A stretch of 64,000 nucleotides of DNA from Gymnothorax reevesii. Lineage: Eukaryota; Chordata; Actinopteri; Anguilliformes; Muraenidae. The notes beneath the pieces were generated by a model. The model searched no databases, was not told the DNA's origin, and worked only from the letters and a program-made list of their open reading frames with translations. Every line of letters begins with the position of its first letter. The first letter of the stretch is position 1. The DNA lies in contig CM056587.1 of NCBI GenBank assembly GCA_029721435.1, positions 17,802,667 through 17,866,666 on the forward strand, in the 5' to 3' direction. Position numbers and translations under genes: made by a program. Below are positions 45,196-59,197 of this stretch, in pieces.

Positions 45196-46439
45196 ACCAA
45201 CTGATTAAAAAAAAGAAACAAAATCACATTACACGGACCAAAAATAAGTTTCATGTGGACTAATCATTCTTTCAGTCACCGCTCCTCTTTCCTTATATGA
45301 AGAGAGACATGTAAAATTTTACAGTTTAAATTAATCGAACAAAATATTAGCAGGAGGCCATGTGGGAGACGTGACGCAGAGCTGAGTGACACAGAACAGA
45401 CAGTGACTCACTGACCAGCTGCTAACAAGGGAACTTCAGAGCCTAAATAAAGTCCCAAACCAGCGACTCACAGCAGTCTTCTCATCCGCACACCCGTTAC
45501 TCCACCCACCGCAGCCCTCATGTCCCATTCATCTCCCTTAAGAGGCAGGTGAGGATTCCCCCACTCGAGAGCTCAAACTACTGACCTCAAAAAGTGCAAC
45601 GCAGGTGGCTTTAAACAGAAAAAAAACCTTATTTCTCTGACTTCTGCCAAGTAACAAATTACCAATGAGATTGTACAGACTTACTAATGGAGTAAAAAAA
45701 AAAAAAAAAAAACAAAAACAATTATTTAGCTTTTTTTTTAAACACTACTGCTTAAAAAGAAAAGATGTGTCTCATTATGAGAGATGAACCCATGCAGGAG
45801 GTCAGGAAGACGGCAGCTGTGTGGTACGGCTGTAAACAGCGGCTTCCAGGCTGGAAACGCCAGACGGGGCCTTCAGAGACAGGACGGCGAGCACAGCCGT
45901 GGCCTGAATTAATGAACCAATAAAACTGCTCCACTTTCCAAAACTAAGTGTTCCAATTGGTTCAGATAAGTAGGCTTTATTGTTAACATTACAGTCATCC
46001 ATTCTGAGGCGTATCCCAGTTATGTGTGGTTCAGTCCCAACTTAAATCTCACATTCAAGTTCAAATGGCAAAGGAAGCAGAGAAGCTTGTTTCTTCAAAC
46101 CAAAAACAGGTTTTCAACAATGTTGACTTCTTTAATGAGGACGTTTGGAATGTTTCCCTTTTTCCTTCAAAATTCAACATTCGTGTTCTAGAAGGCCATT
46201 TAGCACTAAAGCTCCTCACCCTGGCTTCATCATCTTCATCGCGGCAAACTACTTCATCATACAGTACACCTGTGTGTTCACCATGATTTTCATCACTTCA
46301 GCTTCAACAGCATCACAATGGCTTCATCTTATTCATCACATAAACTTCACCATCTTCACCACACCAGCTTCATTCTGCTCAACAAACCTTCATCACATAA
46401 GCAACAATGTCTTCATTGCAGCAGCTTCATATTCAGCAT
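45196..46439. other. No feature recognised
   Basis: AT-rich with poly(A) runs near 45696 and 45750. From about 46200 the sequence drifts into CTTCATCA-rich DNA that leads into the minisatellite. Confidence 0.5.
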
Positions 46440-47070
46440 ACCAGCTTCATTACCATCTTTATAGCAGCTTCATTATCATTTTTATCATCTTTATAGCAGC
46501 TTCATTATCATCTTTATACCAGCTTCATTATCATCATTATCATCTTTATACCAGCTTCATTATCATCTTTATACCGCCTTCATTATCATCTTTATACCAC
46601 CTTCATTATCATCTTTATACCACCTTCATTATCATCTTTATACCAGCTTCATTATCATCATTATCATCTTTATACCAGCTTCATTATCATCATTATCATC
46701 TTTATACCAGCTTCATTATCATCTTTATACCAGCGTCATTATCATCTTTATACCACCTTCATTATCATCTTTATACCACCTTCATTATCATCTTTATACC
46801 ACCTTCATTATCATCTTTATACCACCTTCATTATCATCTTTATACCACCTTCATTATCATCTTTATACCAGCTTCATTATCATCTTTATACCAGCTTCAT
46901 TATCATCTTTATACCAGCTTCATTATCATCTTTATACCACCTTCATTATCATCTTTATACCACCTTCATTATCATCTTTATACCAGCTTCATTATCATCT
47001 TTATAGCAGCTTCATTATCATCTTTATAGCAGCTTCATTATCATCTTTATCATATCTATACCAGCTTCAT
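46440..47070. repeat. 23-bp minisatellite (about 27 units)
   Basis: The unit is CTTCATTATCATCTTTATAC followed by CAC or CAG, 23 bp, repeated from about 46440 to 47070. Some units are enlarged by an extra ATCATTATC-type block. A 294-codon open frame (46145-47029) exists only because no frame of the unit has a stop on this strand. Its product repeats every 23 residues and is not expected to be a real protein. Confidence 0.95.
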
Positions 47071-49640
47071 TATAATTTTTATTTGCCTTCTTAGCTTAAA
47101 CATCTGCATCACAACGGTGTCATCATCATCATCAACGTCCTCATCACACAATTTAATTCACTTATGGGTGGAGAACTACCTTCCCAAGGGATCTCAGCCA
47201 ATCAGCTCCAGCTACCCAGCTTCTAACAGAGTTTTTACACCTTTGTCACAACCCTGACACAAGCACACAAATCTGGGCACTTCCCCCTCATCTACACATT
47301 TAAACTGTTCCATATTTTCCCTTATTCTTTTGACAACAGTAATACCTTTGCCTGCAGGATCACCGAAAGCATTTAACGCCTTCAGGAGCTGCCAGACAGC
47401 AATCTTTACCCAGAAGCACAAGGATGTAATATCAGTGGAACAGATTCAACCCACCAGTGTAATGCAGGAGGAGGATATTGCTTTACTCTGCTTGATGGAT
47501 TAGTCTAAATGCAGCCCTCATTTCCAAGTAATACTTCCTCCCGACTGAGAACCATTGTGCCTCTTTCCTTGGATGTGAACTTCACAATTAGTCGACAGCT
47601 GCATAATCAGTTGAGTGCAAGTCTTTATTGCCAAATGATTTCTGACCCGATTTCCCCACAGGTACACCTAGAGGAGAGCTGTGGAAATTTGTTTTGACAG
47701 CCCAGCTGGTCACATCAGTGATCATTTCTTCAGGGCTTAGATCAGAACCATCACATCTGAAAGACTTCATCCAGCTAACAGGCTAAGTGACTCAATTCCC
47801 GAAGCGCCAGCCGCATCCATGACTTTGATACGGGATGCTGCATACTGCAAATGCATTTCCTCGCAGGGCCAAACTGCCAACACAGCAGGCTCTGAAGTGA
47901 TTCGAATGGACGAGGTGGCGAAACAGTCATTCTTAGCAAGGCAGAACTCAAGCCTTCAGCTCCACAAATACAGAAGTGAGGAGACGCACTTGAGTGGTCT
48001 GCGGTCACTTCAGTCAGGACACACGAACACTTGGAATGACTCACAAGCAGAAAATCAACAGGCTACAGAAGAAGTTGAATGTTTAAGAGGAATTTAACAC
48101 GTCCACAACTAAGTGGGGATAGTCTGACTCAAAATAAAAAGCAGAAAAGGACAAATGAAAAATAAAAACAGAAACAAGGATGGAAGGTAGGTTGGATTGC
48201 CATTGATCGCTGCATCTGCCCTGAGCCCCAAGGAGTACTGAAAAACACAATTATGGCACATATTTATTTTCGAGAGACTCAGCTCACAAACAGGGCTATT
48301 ACAAGTCAAGTGATGGCAGCAATGATTCCAGGGAAGCCTAGCATCAGGAGGCCCCACACAAGTAACAGTATTAGAGTCGCACGACATGACATCAGTAGAG
48401 CTCCCAAGGAAAAGGTAAGAGAATGGTGTAAAAGTTCTGTAAATTTTTAGTGCAATATGCCAAATGAAGAAAACCTGTTTATTTCTGGCTGAACTGCAGC
48501 AATGGGCCAGTGCCTCATCAACAAAAAAAGTCCATGATCGAGTAAGAGGCTGAGTGATGCTAGTTAGTCAAGTGTTGGAGTTTCCCGATTGGCTATTGCC
48601 CTTTCAAAATTAATAGGCTCCTATGACAAGGCAAAGACAGTCCTCAAATACATCCAGAGGGGGATGTTACAATGGTTCTGATTACTAACCACCACTCCTC
48701 AAAATATCTCTCACGCCAATGTTAGCAGTTGGGTGGCACGTCTGAAAACTTAGGTTTCATCTTAGCTTGATTCCGTTTCTTCCAATTAATGTTCTGATTT
48801 TTTGGTAAATGCAGGCCTTCATGCCATCTTTAAAGGAGAGAAGGCCCATACTTTTAACAGCATTACACATAACCCTTCCTTTAAAAGTTAAGTAAATATC
48901 AAACTGGGGCTTGGCAATAAATTTATCAACAAAATTTTAAGGGCAATAAAAGAAACTGCCCACTTGGTGGACAAACAAACTTGTTCCTGTTGTTTTCCAC
49001 CAATCATACCTGGCGCAGTCTTGAACGAATGGCAGCCAAAAAAAATCAGAGGCCATATGAAATACTTCCAGAAAATAGCATCACTAACTTCAGTATTTAA
49101 CAGCAACCTGCTGAACAGAGTATCGTTAAGGTCAGCAGAATAATCTCCTTTTACCCAACAGTTGCTCTCACCCCATTCCCACTTACTTTGCACAATTTGC
49201 GATCACACAGTTTATTTGCTCAATTACTAACTTAAATTGGTAGACAGTTTTTGTTTGTCACATTTTGAAATTTAAATGACCATGAAACATGTCAGATTTG
49301 CCTGAGTGTGTTTGCGAGATTATTTCAGATTTAACATTTGGCCGCTGCGCGCAAACACAATTTTTTAGTCACATTTGTTACGCTTCAAATGTGTCCCACC
49401 TTGACTGTACAATATTTAGACACTCAAAACTAACTACATTCAAGAGCTACGAATTACTTTATTTTCAATTAATCTTTCTCGATGAACAAAAAGTGCTATA
49501 AATTTGCAGCACAGATTTGCCTGAACGTGTTTTCCAGGTTTTTGGTGCATTTGACCATTTCGTGCAATGACAAAGTACCTTCCATCCCACATTCATGTTT
49601 GATATGTCATAATAATGGTACATAAAAATTCTATGATGAG
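47071..49640. other. No feature recognised
   Basis: No transposon ends, RNA genes or exon-like frames were recognised. Open frames at 47819-48097 and 48888-49193 have no known domain. Confidence 0.5.
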
Positions 49641-50120
49641 AGGTGGAATTCAGATTACTTTTTTTTTGCTAATTATTCAGATTATTGGCATTTTTTCAAT
49701 CTAACATGGTAGCCTGATTAGGTCTGTCTGCTTCTCATTATCACTTCTAAATCATTATAGGCTGAGTATTGGTTTTGATTAGTTGGCTAAATAAATGGCT
49801 TGACTGCTAATTAGGCAAAGTACACAGATATAGATCTAAGGTGGGCTAATTGTGATGGTGATGGAAACTGTCCAACCTCGCTGGTGATTAGTCGACTTCA
49901 AAATTTAATTTTCTTCCCTGCTGCATTTCAAATGACTCTGATGTTTGATTGCCGTTTGTTCAAAATCGCATCAGGTATGCATCACAAGAAAAGATAAAAA
50001 GCAAGCTCAATTTTCTGCCCCGTGGCGGCAGTTATTTTTATTGCACTTATAATTATATTGACAAATTTATAACCCAGCCCCATATCAAATAATTTTCAAA
50101 CTGATTTTGTATGCAAGTCC
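49641..50120. other. AT-rich stretch with clustered homeodomain-type words
   Basis: GCTAATTATT, GATTAGTTGG, CTGCTAATTAGG, GGGCTAATTG and TAATTATATTG occur close together without repeats or microsatellites. This is the texture often seen in conserved noncoding elements, but composition alone cannot show conservation. Confidence 0.25.
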
Positions 50121-53100
50121 AAACCATATTTCCAATAGGCCCAGTGCATCTCTCCATCAAACGTGTCATGTCAGCATGAACAACACACTGCCACAGACAC
50201 AGAGTGAAAACACACATATCTCCATCTCTCGCACGCAGGCGCAGATAAGCACGTAGACTCCCTCTTGCTCGGTCCCTCTCTCCATCCTGCTCTCTCTTGC
50301 TTTCTCTCTCTCCAAAACACTCAAACAGAAAGAGCAGAATAAAAGGGGAAAACAGGGTCAAGTTTCCTCAAAGTTCAGTAACAGCAGACGACAGATGACC
50401 CATGGAGTGGAACAGATCCTTCCCTCTGCGTCATTATGAAATAGAAACCTCTAATGGGCCTGGTTTCCCCATTATATTCCAGCTGCATTCCCCATCCCCC
50501 ACAATCCCCTTCAGCTCCATCTCCCCAGGAGGAGCCAGTCAGAAGGACAACATACGCTCTATACAGGCTACACTTACTCATTCGATGGGCACAAAATGTC
50601 TCAGTGCATCAGTGTGGATCTGTCCTCAGAAGAATCTTGAACATTCCCAGCTTGAAGGCTTTCTGAGCAGGAACAGGGACTAAAGTGACACAAAGGCTGT
50701 AAGGAAACTGTACAGATGTGCCTGATCCAGATGGGACAGAGAAATACTCCCCACATTCAGCATTACATTCACCAGTAGTAGCCATAACCACACACCGTGC
50801 ACTCAAATTATACTCCCAATATGGAATTTTCTAGGTCGAAAACAATGTAAAAATCTCCATAAAAAGGTGTCTGATTGCTTTCAAAATTGCAGGTTGACAG
50901 GTTCTCATTGAAATGGCGTACGCATTATTTGAAAACAATGAGGTCTCGCTGAGGTCCTAGATGCCCACCAACGACACTTACGGCAACTGCCCTCGATTTG
51001 TCACAAACCATTACAATACTGACCAGATAAAAACTTCAACGACGGGCACATGAAGGATGACATGAAATTACCACATACCACCCATTCAGACTACATATAC
51101 TTATACATATTTTACCATATCATTGCCATTATCTTATCCTGATGTGCTCATCAACTTAGCGTCGTGAAGCTAGATCACACCGAGAGAATGAAAAACATGC
51201 ATCAAGTCAAACGCACTGGACTTGAAAAACGATGAGTACGAGCCCGTTAGCTTAAATTTGCAGGCACATACATCCACATAAGGGGAAAGCAAATAGGAAA
51301 TGAACCCCTGCCTACATAGGGTCAAAACTAAGGAGGGTTCTTTTTGAAATCCAAATATGTACCACATTATGATAATTACAACCTTGTTCCCTCTCTCTAA
51401 TGGGTAACAGAGACATCCAAGCCTCACAGGGCAGAAGGGGAACTAGTCTAAGACCAAATGCAGTCTGCAGAGTGAGAGCGGGTACATGAGAGGCAATTAG
51501 CAGGAAAAATCACTGCCCCAAATTAGCACTGCCTTTACTTAGCATTTAAACACTTTCAATTATTTATGCACTTAATCCCCGGTGACTAACGGTGCATATT
51601 TTTACAAGTTATTCATTTACACGGCAGACGATTTATGGAGGTAATTTAGTAGAAAGCCCTGCTTTGCAGTAATTCTCAAACAAAACAGAGGTACTAAACT
51701 ATAACTTAGGAACAGGGGCCGTGCAATATTGAACGGTGATATTTAAGGTCCTGACAAGAATAATTTTCCTTCATTTTTTATGTCCATGTTGAAATAACTC
51801 AACTTATCTGCCACTTAGACCAAGTTTGACTTCTTAACTTTGTGGCAGAGAAAAGTTTTTGCCCAGTCTCATCCAGACTATGGGGTTATGACGACACGCT
51901 GTATTCCACTTGCCCGTGGTAAGAATGCAAGATTACCTTTGTAATAATAACAATTAAAATAATCAGAAAAACCCGACTCCATTTTCCTCAGTTCTCCAAA
52001 AATGGATGGATGCATGAAAAGAAGAAGGTTGGACTGAAGTAGAAAACAACAAAAAATGAGGAAGCAGCTCCAGGCAGGCAGGAGCATGAAAGATCCGCCA
52101 TGAAGAACCTGGACACCGATACCATGTGACGCCCATGTATCAAGCATGGATCAGGCTTTCACAAACGAGACTGAAGGACAACAGGCCTTGCCAATGCAAA
52201 ACCAGAAAATACGGTTTTGGATCAGGCCAAGAGAGGTCGCTGGGGTTTAAATCTCCAGAGATCTCCAAAAATCAACTGTGTCCTTTTTTATGATTAAGTT
52301 AATTAATTAAAGTAATGAAGCGTGGTGAAAATCAGATTAAAACACTGCTATTTAAAATCTCAAAATCAATCCTCTACTTATTTCCGAAAAGCAAGGAGGT
52401 CCTAATATTTCTCTGCAATTGTCAGAAATGCGCTCCGATGGACTTGCTAGCTTTTTCCAGATCACAGGAGAACTACACTTTCTGTAAGAAGAAGGTATAC
52501 ATCACTGTAGGCTCAAATACTCGCTTGTGCAGGAAATTGCAAATTAATAGATGACACCACTTCCAGTCAAAGCAGAAACAACCATCCCCTCAATTTAAGC
52601 AATGACCAGAAATCATACCTCGGTTCCACTCCGAAATAAATCACTCAAGCCACAGACTGCCAGAGTGTGGTGAGGAATTGATTTTGGCAATAATAACAAC
52701 CATAGTACAACAAAAATAGTCACAGCCCAGGATGCAGTCAGGAGATAAATTCTGCAGGACGACAATACTCATTTTAAGCTGAAGCAAGAAATGATTTCCC
52801 CTATGAGGGAATGCAGGGGGGTTGAGACGTCACAAAAAAAATAAACCTAAAAAATAAAAAAAAATTAAAAAAACGAGCAGTCCATGGTGACAAATCACTC
52901 TGAACTTGGTGACCTTTCTGAGCAATGGGAGCAGACGCTAATTTCACAACTTTACAACTTCCTGAACTCACAAGGCGTCATGTGCGGAGGTTTCTGGCTC
53001 AAGTGGAGGCTGATATACAGCCGTGTTGTGGTTTTGTGTGTGAGCGTGTGGCGGCAGTGTGTGTGTGTGTGTGTGTGTGTGTATGTATGCGTATGCATGT

Positions 53101-54372
53101 GTGGGGAGGTGGTAGTGGTGCAGACAGGAGAGAAAAATGGTGTAATAGAGTATGGTCAGCAGCAACCACTGCATGTCTTGCTCGCCGCAGTAAAAATAGC
53201 TTGGCCGCACACTTCAGAGAAAGTGGAGCTGCTTGGAATGCTGTGGGGCAAGAATTCTAGAAACTTCCACCCCCAAGAGACGGCAGGAGCCACGTTCATC
53301 CACCAACTCCCCCCACCCGTGCAAAATCCCGCCCCTAGCTGAACATTAAAGAAGGTCTTGCAGTAGCTACAAGTTTTTTCTTACGCTTCCTTCCTGACTG
53401 TTTGTCCTCACCTGCTTATTGTTACGAAACGCATTTCGCAGCCGAAGACGCACTGCGACAGCAGTCTTCCTCTGCACTCAAACTGGGGTTCATAAATGTC
53501 AAGGAAATGGTGGCTACGCGCAATAAAGCCAAGTAGGACCAGAAACATCTCAGCTCCCTGCCCCACCTACTTCGGTCAGCAAACTTTGCCTGAGGAACAG
53601 CCCAATTTACTTAGCAAAGCAAACCTGCTAACAAAGTAAAAGAGTGGACGAAAACCAAAACAATCATTTCAAGAGGACACCAGCCACAACCCCACACTCC
53701 CTTCCTCCCAGACAAGCAGAGATGATGACAGCTTCGACATTTCCCTACATCCCTGCCACCCCTTGCACTGAGGGGTGATGGATAACCCGAAAATTTATTG
53801 TAATACATTTTGAATTTTGAATAATAAGTAGGGGTCTGCAGGCAATCGTGCACTAATCTATCCTTCTTGTAAAGTGCCTCCAGACCTGAAGCAACCGAAC
53901 ATCAGAGGCCAAGAGAGATGCTTCTGTGAAAAAACTTCACTGATATCAGTACCCATCACTGACTGAAGGGAATACACTATGATAGTTAGAACCCCCATCT
54001 TTCAACCAATGAAATTCACTCTCAACTGCCTCCAATTTACTTGGTTGATTAGCAATCAAACAATTTATTTGCTCAATCACAAAGACAAAGCGGTAAATTT
54101 TCAAACTTCTATTGAGACAAAGAATGTACAGATCTGATATTCAGTATTGGTATCGGTCCAGTACTGACAAAAAACACTGGATCAGTTAAAGGAAAAATAA
54201 AAGTTATGATCAGAAATGATATGCTGGCAAACATAGCCTGAATGTCTAAGATTTTTCCACGTTTTGCAAGAGTTTATAGTTGCACTTTGGGCAAAAAGAC
54301 TGCCCAACGGGGATTCTTCACTCCTGGGCCCTCCCACTGCCTACACTGGCGAGGATCTATTTGGCTCAGTCC
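50121..54372. other. No gene recognised; simple repeats only
   Basis: It contains a (GT)n run at 53058-53082, and the long open frames over it (52884-53342) are repeat-driven. The CT-rich patch at 50250-50320 and AT-rich words at 51490-51690 have no assigned function. Confidence 0.5.
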
Positions 54373-54498
54373 AAAAAAAAAAAAAAAAAAAAAAAAATTA
54401 AATAAAAATTGTTTGTCCTGCTTCAGCTTGATAATGGTTTTTATTTTTATTTTATAATCTGCATCCTGCGCAAAAAAAAAAAAAAAAAAAAAAAAAAA
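54373..54498. repeat. Pair of long poly(A) tracts
   Basis: A25 at 54373-54397 and A27 at 54472-54498, separated by 74 bases that are themselves T-rich. They could be the tails of two old retroposons, but no body was recognised. Confidence 0.9.
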
Positions 54499-54775
54499 CA
54501 CCACAAAAAACAAATCACATTCATACTTCAGGCTGCCAAATCATCTTAAAATTAAATTATGTTATGTTCAGTGGCCACAATTTACTGGTCAGCTAATCAT
54601 ATTTTGTTGGATTTTCAAAATCAGATGGGACCATACAGTCTAACTGGGTACTAACAGCACTCAGGAAAAAGAGAAAATTTTTCATTTTTTAGAAATGCCC
54701 CGATGAATGAACTGTACTGCAAAAACTCCACCGCCCTCCATTCATTTTGGGAACACGCATGGCTAGTCCAAAATT

Positions 54776-56339
54776 CAAGCCCAGTTCCAAAATAGTTGGG
54801 ACAAAGTGTAAATTGTAAATAAAATCAAAACGCAATGACTTTCAAATCACACCAGCCAGTATTTTATTCACAATAAAACAGAGAAAACATGACAAATGTT
54901 GAAACTGAGAAATTTTTAAATTTTATTCACAAAATCATTTATCATTTCAAATTTGATGGCTGCTACAGGACTCAAAAAATTTGGGACAGGAGCTTGTTTA
55001 CCTTGGCGTAGCATCCCTTATTCTTTATAACACCAAGTGGAAGCGTCTGGGCATTGATGGGACAAGTTTCTTGAGTTCAGCCATTGGAATTTGATCCCAC
55101 TATTGTTTAATACAGGCTTCCAGCAGCTGGAGTTCTGCGTCTCCTTTGACGGACTTTTTGTTTAATTATGCGCCATATGTTCTCAATCGGTGAAAGATCA
55201 GGACAGGCAGGCCAGTTCAGTACACGGACTCCTCTACTACCAAGCCATGCTGTTGTAATAGCTGCAGTATGTGGTTTTGCATTGTCCTGCTGAAATACAC
55301 AATACCTTCCCTGGAATAGATGTCGTCTGGAGGGGAGCATATGCTGCTCTAAAACCTTTAGATACCATCCAGCATTCATGGTGCTTTTTAAAACATGCAA
55401 GTGTCCAACACCATATGCACTAATGCATCCCCATACCATTAGAAATGCTGGCTTTTGAACTGAACGCTGATAACAGGAGGAGTGGTCTTTCTCCTCTTTA
55501 GCCCGGAGGACACGACGCCCATGATTTCCAACAAGAATGTCAAAATTTGGGCTCTTCTGACCACAGGACACTTTGCCACTTTGCTACAGTCCATTTTAAA
55601 TGAGCCTTGGCCCACAGAACATGGCGGTGCTTCTGTATCATGCTCAACAATGGCTTCCTTTTTGCATGATAGAGTTTTAGGTGGCATCTGTGGATGGCAT
55701 GACGGACTGTGTTTACAGACAGTGGTTTCTTGAAGTATTCCTGGGCCCATTTAGTAATGTCAATGACACAATCATGCCGGTGAGTGATGCTGTTGTGTCT
55801 GAGGGCCCAAAGATCACAGGCATCCAGTAAAGGTCTTTGGCCTTGTCCCTTACGCACAGAGATTTTTCCAGTTTCTCTGAATTCTTTGATGTTATGCACT
55901 GTTGATGATGAGACCTTCAAAGCCTTTGCAATTTGACATTGAGGAACATTGTTTTTAAAGTATTCCACAATTTTTTTACACAAGCCTTCACAGGTTGGAG
56001 AGCCTCTGACCAGCTTTACTTCTGAGACTTCGTCTCTCAAAGACATCCCTTTTTTAGCCAATCATGTTAAACACCTGATGCAGCCGATTCCCTGCTATAT
56101 TAATTGCTTTTTCAGCCCTTTTTTGTCTGTGTCCCAACTTTTTTGAGACCTGTTGAGCTAGAAAATTTGAAATAACCCCATTTAGTGGATAAAAATGTAA
56201 ATTGTCTCGGTTTCAACATTTGAAATGTTATCCATATTGTACTGTAAATAAAATATTGGCTCATGTGATCTGAAAGTCATTGCATTTTGATTTCATTCAC
56301 AATTTACACTTCGTCCAAACTATTTCGGAACTGGGGTTG
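54776..56339 (-). mobile_element. Tc1-like transposon, copy B1 (inactive)
   Basis: The left end CAAGCCCAGTTCCAAAATAG-TTGGGACAAAGTG and the right end, on the opposite strand CAACCCCAGTTCCGAAATAG, are long inverted repeats. CAATGACTTTCA-ATCACA and AACATTTGAAATGTT-type blocks occur on both sides. TA follows the right end (56340-56341); the left has TT at the corresponding place. This is a Tc1 family widespread in fish. It encodes a broken transposase on the minus strand. The same family is present at 60902-62458. Confidence 0.9.
55107..56046 (-). pseudogene. Tc1-like transposase, frameshifted and with altered catalytic site
   Basis: The N-terminal part (GMSLRDEVSEVKL, then the helix-turn-helix CQIAKALKVSSSTVHNI and the RETGKISVRKGQGQRP segment) runs to [13 protein letters not shown] at about 55545. 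A frameshift there leads into [13 protein letters not shown] and on to [11 protein letters not shown] and [12 protein letters not shown]. The first catalytic Asp of the LWSDE motif is Glu here. One residue is missing in the [10 protein letters not shown] block, so the last pair is spaced D33E instead of D34E. The copy in 61130-61894 keeps Asp and the 34-residue spacing. Confidence 0.9.
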
Positions 56340-56341
56340 TA

Positions 56342-58910
56342 AAATGCGGTCACTCACTCGTCAACAAAACTCAGCTGACCAGCGAGGTGGCTAAAAACAT
56401 TACTTCTGATCAAAGAAGACTTTGTAGGGGAGGACGAAGATGATTCCCCGAGAACATGAAATGCTCCAGAACCTTATCTGTTTGAGCCCCAAGTATGTCA
56501 ACGAGGATCTGCTGCCAGAGTGCTGATACCTTCAGCTGCGTTCAGATCACTGCGCGAGACACAGAGAATATGTGGTCAGCAGTTATGGTTCCAACGATCT
56601 AACTACCCCTTACACCACACTCGCATTAAAAAAAAAAAAAAAGTTCCTACAAGAACTTAACCTTTGGCTGTACAAAACTCCATCAAACATCTTGTCTCGT
56701 TCTGGGTAAGTAATAAAAAGGGTATTTTTCCCTCAAAAATGTCTGAGTGTATCTTTAACTCAAAAAGTTAAAAGCTTTACCCCAGTTCTCAATCTCTCCC
56801 CACTGCTGTCTCTGGCATTTCTTCCAGGGCACCAAGTAAATGACAAGATTCACAATGAATGGACCACGCCAGGTTAAATAAAAGATATTTTCTTCAGACA
56901 GGCAGACAATCAATGTCAAATGACAACGTCATATGGTCGTATGTCAAGAGGTGGGCACGCAAAAAGGGTGGATCTGCGACATTCCGCCAAGAAACTGCTT
57001 TTTCAAAATGTATTTTCTCTGAGTTTCATAGGTCTTCTATTGTAATCTTGGTATCAAATTGTAGCTGTTGAAGTTCTTTCATTTGCCACAAACTTTGTTT
57101 GATTTGGTGGGATACTTCTGGTTCAGCAGCCTGTTTAGAAAAGCAATAACGAGGTGGATCGGAGCGGTGGTGGAGCAGTGGCGGCGGGGAAGCAGCTAGA
57201 TTATGGTTATAATGTTCTATTGCTCCAGGGTAAGGCAGTGTATCCTTTTATGAACTGGATGTCATCTACAAAATAAAACAAACCTGGGTGAATTTTAATG
57301 AATATTAACCACATAACACTAGTTTTTGTAAATAGAGTCCATTCCGAGAAAAACTGACTTTTAGTAGCGGCTTTCAATGCATTTACCTGTTAATTAAATA
57401 CATGTTACTGTCAATAACATTAGAAGGGAATGAGATGATGCATTTCTGTTTGCTGTTTTTGATTGGGCTGAAGGTATGTAATATGCAGTAGTAGTCTTGA
57501 CAAATGGCCATTTTGACCCGGTCACACTTTTGTGGCCCACCTCATGACATGCGACCATATTCAAGGTTCAGCGAATGTTAGTCTCATGTATTAAAAAATA
57601 ATAATTTTTTAAAATCATAAACCTTTTTTAATTAAGTTTTGCTCTATAATCATGTCTTATCATTCCTACAAATACACGCTGCAGGAGAACCAACGCCAGT
57701 TCCCATCAATTTCATCACCTGCATTTCAATTTGTTCTCAGCACAACGGTTTCCTCGGGGAAGATCATCAATACGGTTATATAACGTGTTTGTGAAATACG
57801 TTTACTTAGGTGTGAAGATCCTTGAGGGCTTTTGCTGATTGGCTCAAGGAATCCGATCTGTGAGACTATTCTCTTGCGCTGTGCTACATTATTCGCATTG
57901 TGACTAGTTTATTCACAGTTTCCCTAAAGGTCCATAAGCCCAAGGCAAACAGCAGTAGGGTGTTCTGCAGTTCACAAGGTTCCTTTAGATTCCAAGGTAA
58001 GCAAAGAATTAGAGTTCAAAAAAAACTTCTCCTTCTGAGAAAGGCAGGGAGAAAACTACAGAAGAATTCAATAAACACGAGCTTACCCCCCAAGCCACAT
58101 AGGCACCAAAGACAGACTGAAAAAAAAAAAAGGAGGACTATTTTACCGTTTTTTTACACTCAAAACCCCACCCGGCAGATGTTTCCAGACAGGTTTAGCA
58201 TAGCGTTAGCATAGTGCAGAAACTGACTGGCAGAGCCTGAGGTGGACTGAGTTTAAGAGGTAGAGTGTTCAGCAGTACAAACCCAGCTGAACCCATGAGG
58301 CGCATTTCAAAAAAGCAGCAAAAGAAATAAACAGCCTTAACTCAAATATAAGGCACCATTTTGCACGGAGGGGGCTCCCAAAAGGCTAACGGCCATCCAT
58401 GGGTAGGACAAAACAACCCCCCAGGGTGAAAGTGAGAAGGATGTTGGTGGAAAGACTGGGGCTCACTTCTTGTCATGTGAATTCTCTTCCAGTCCTGACA
58501 GAACCCAGCCTTCAGGAGAGGTAGATTAAGCATAAAATATTTGTCATGAGATAAAGGTCCATCCCAAGCTTCACCAGTGAACAAAACACGTACAGTCAGT
58601 CACGCATTTCTCACGGCTGTAAAGGGAAGCCGGTCGAGACAAACTAAAAGCCCTGGGCTGTCTGTGAATGCACTGACACAACAGGCCCAAGCTCTGTGCA
58701 CTGAATGTCAATATTGTCATTAGATTTTGGACCAGATTCTCTGACCCTGCCAATCAGTATATGAACACCCTATGGCAGTGAAATAAGGGGATCACTGACC
58801 AAGGCTATAAAGCACAGGAGAAGCATCCAGCTGAAATCCAGCGCGCAGAATTTCGCTAAAGCATTTTACCATTGAATAGAAATGCCCCCAAAATTCATGC
58901 GAGACTCAAA
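56342..58910. other. No feature recognised
   Basis: AT-rich DNA between the two transposon regions. Short open frames (56859-57071 and 57900-58214) have no known domain. Confidence 0.5.
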
Positions 58911-59197
58911 GGCCCCATTAACGCTTGGTTTTGCCATGCGTTTGCCTGATCCGATCACAAGTGGTCAGCGGTAAATGCAAGTGTAAACTGGGTCCAAGAC
59001 ACATGGAGATCCTATCGCTAAAACCACTAGCGGAGGTGGTCTGGGACGCAGCTGACCACATATGTTTGGTAGTGTAAATGTTCTTCCGTCCTGATGCGTC
59101 CCCGACGAGGACATAACCAGTAAACGTCATCAATGTAGGCCACGGGCTTGTGATAAGAGTTTCTCTACTGTGCAGTCCTGCATGCTCTTGCAAATAC

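Noticed and set aside
46145..47029. 294-codon open frame with repetitive SSLYHLHYHLY protein
   Set aside because: It is the translation of a 23-bp minisatellite that has no stop in any frame on this strand; there is no start context, domain or exon signal.
54373..54498. Two poly(A) tracts as tails of processed pseudogenes
   Set aside because: No gene-derived or SINE body was found before either tract, and no target duplication was visible.
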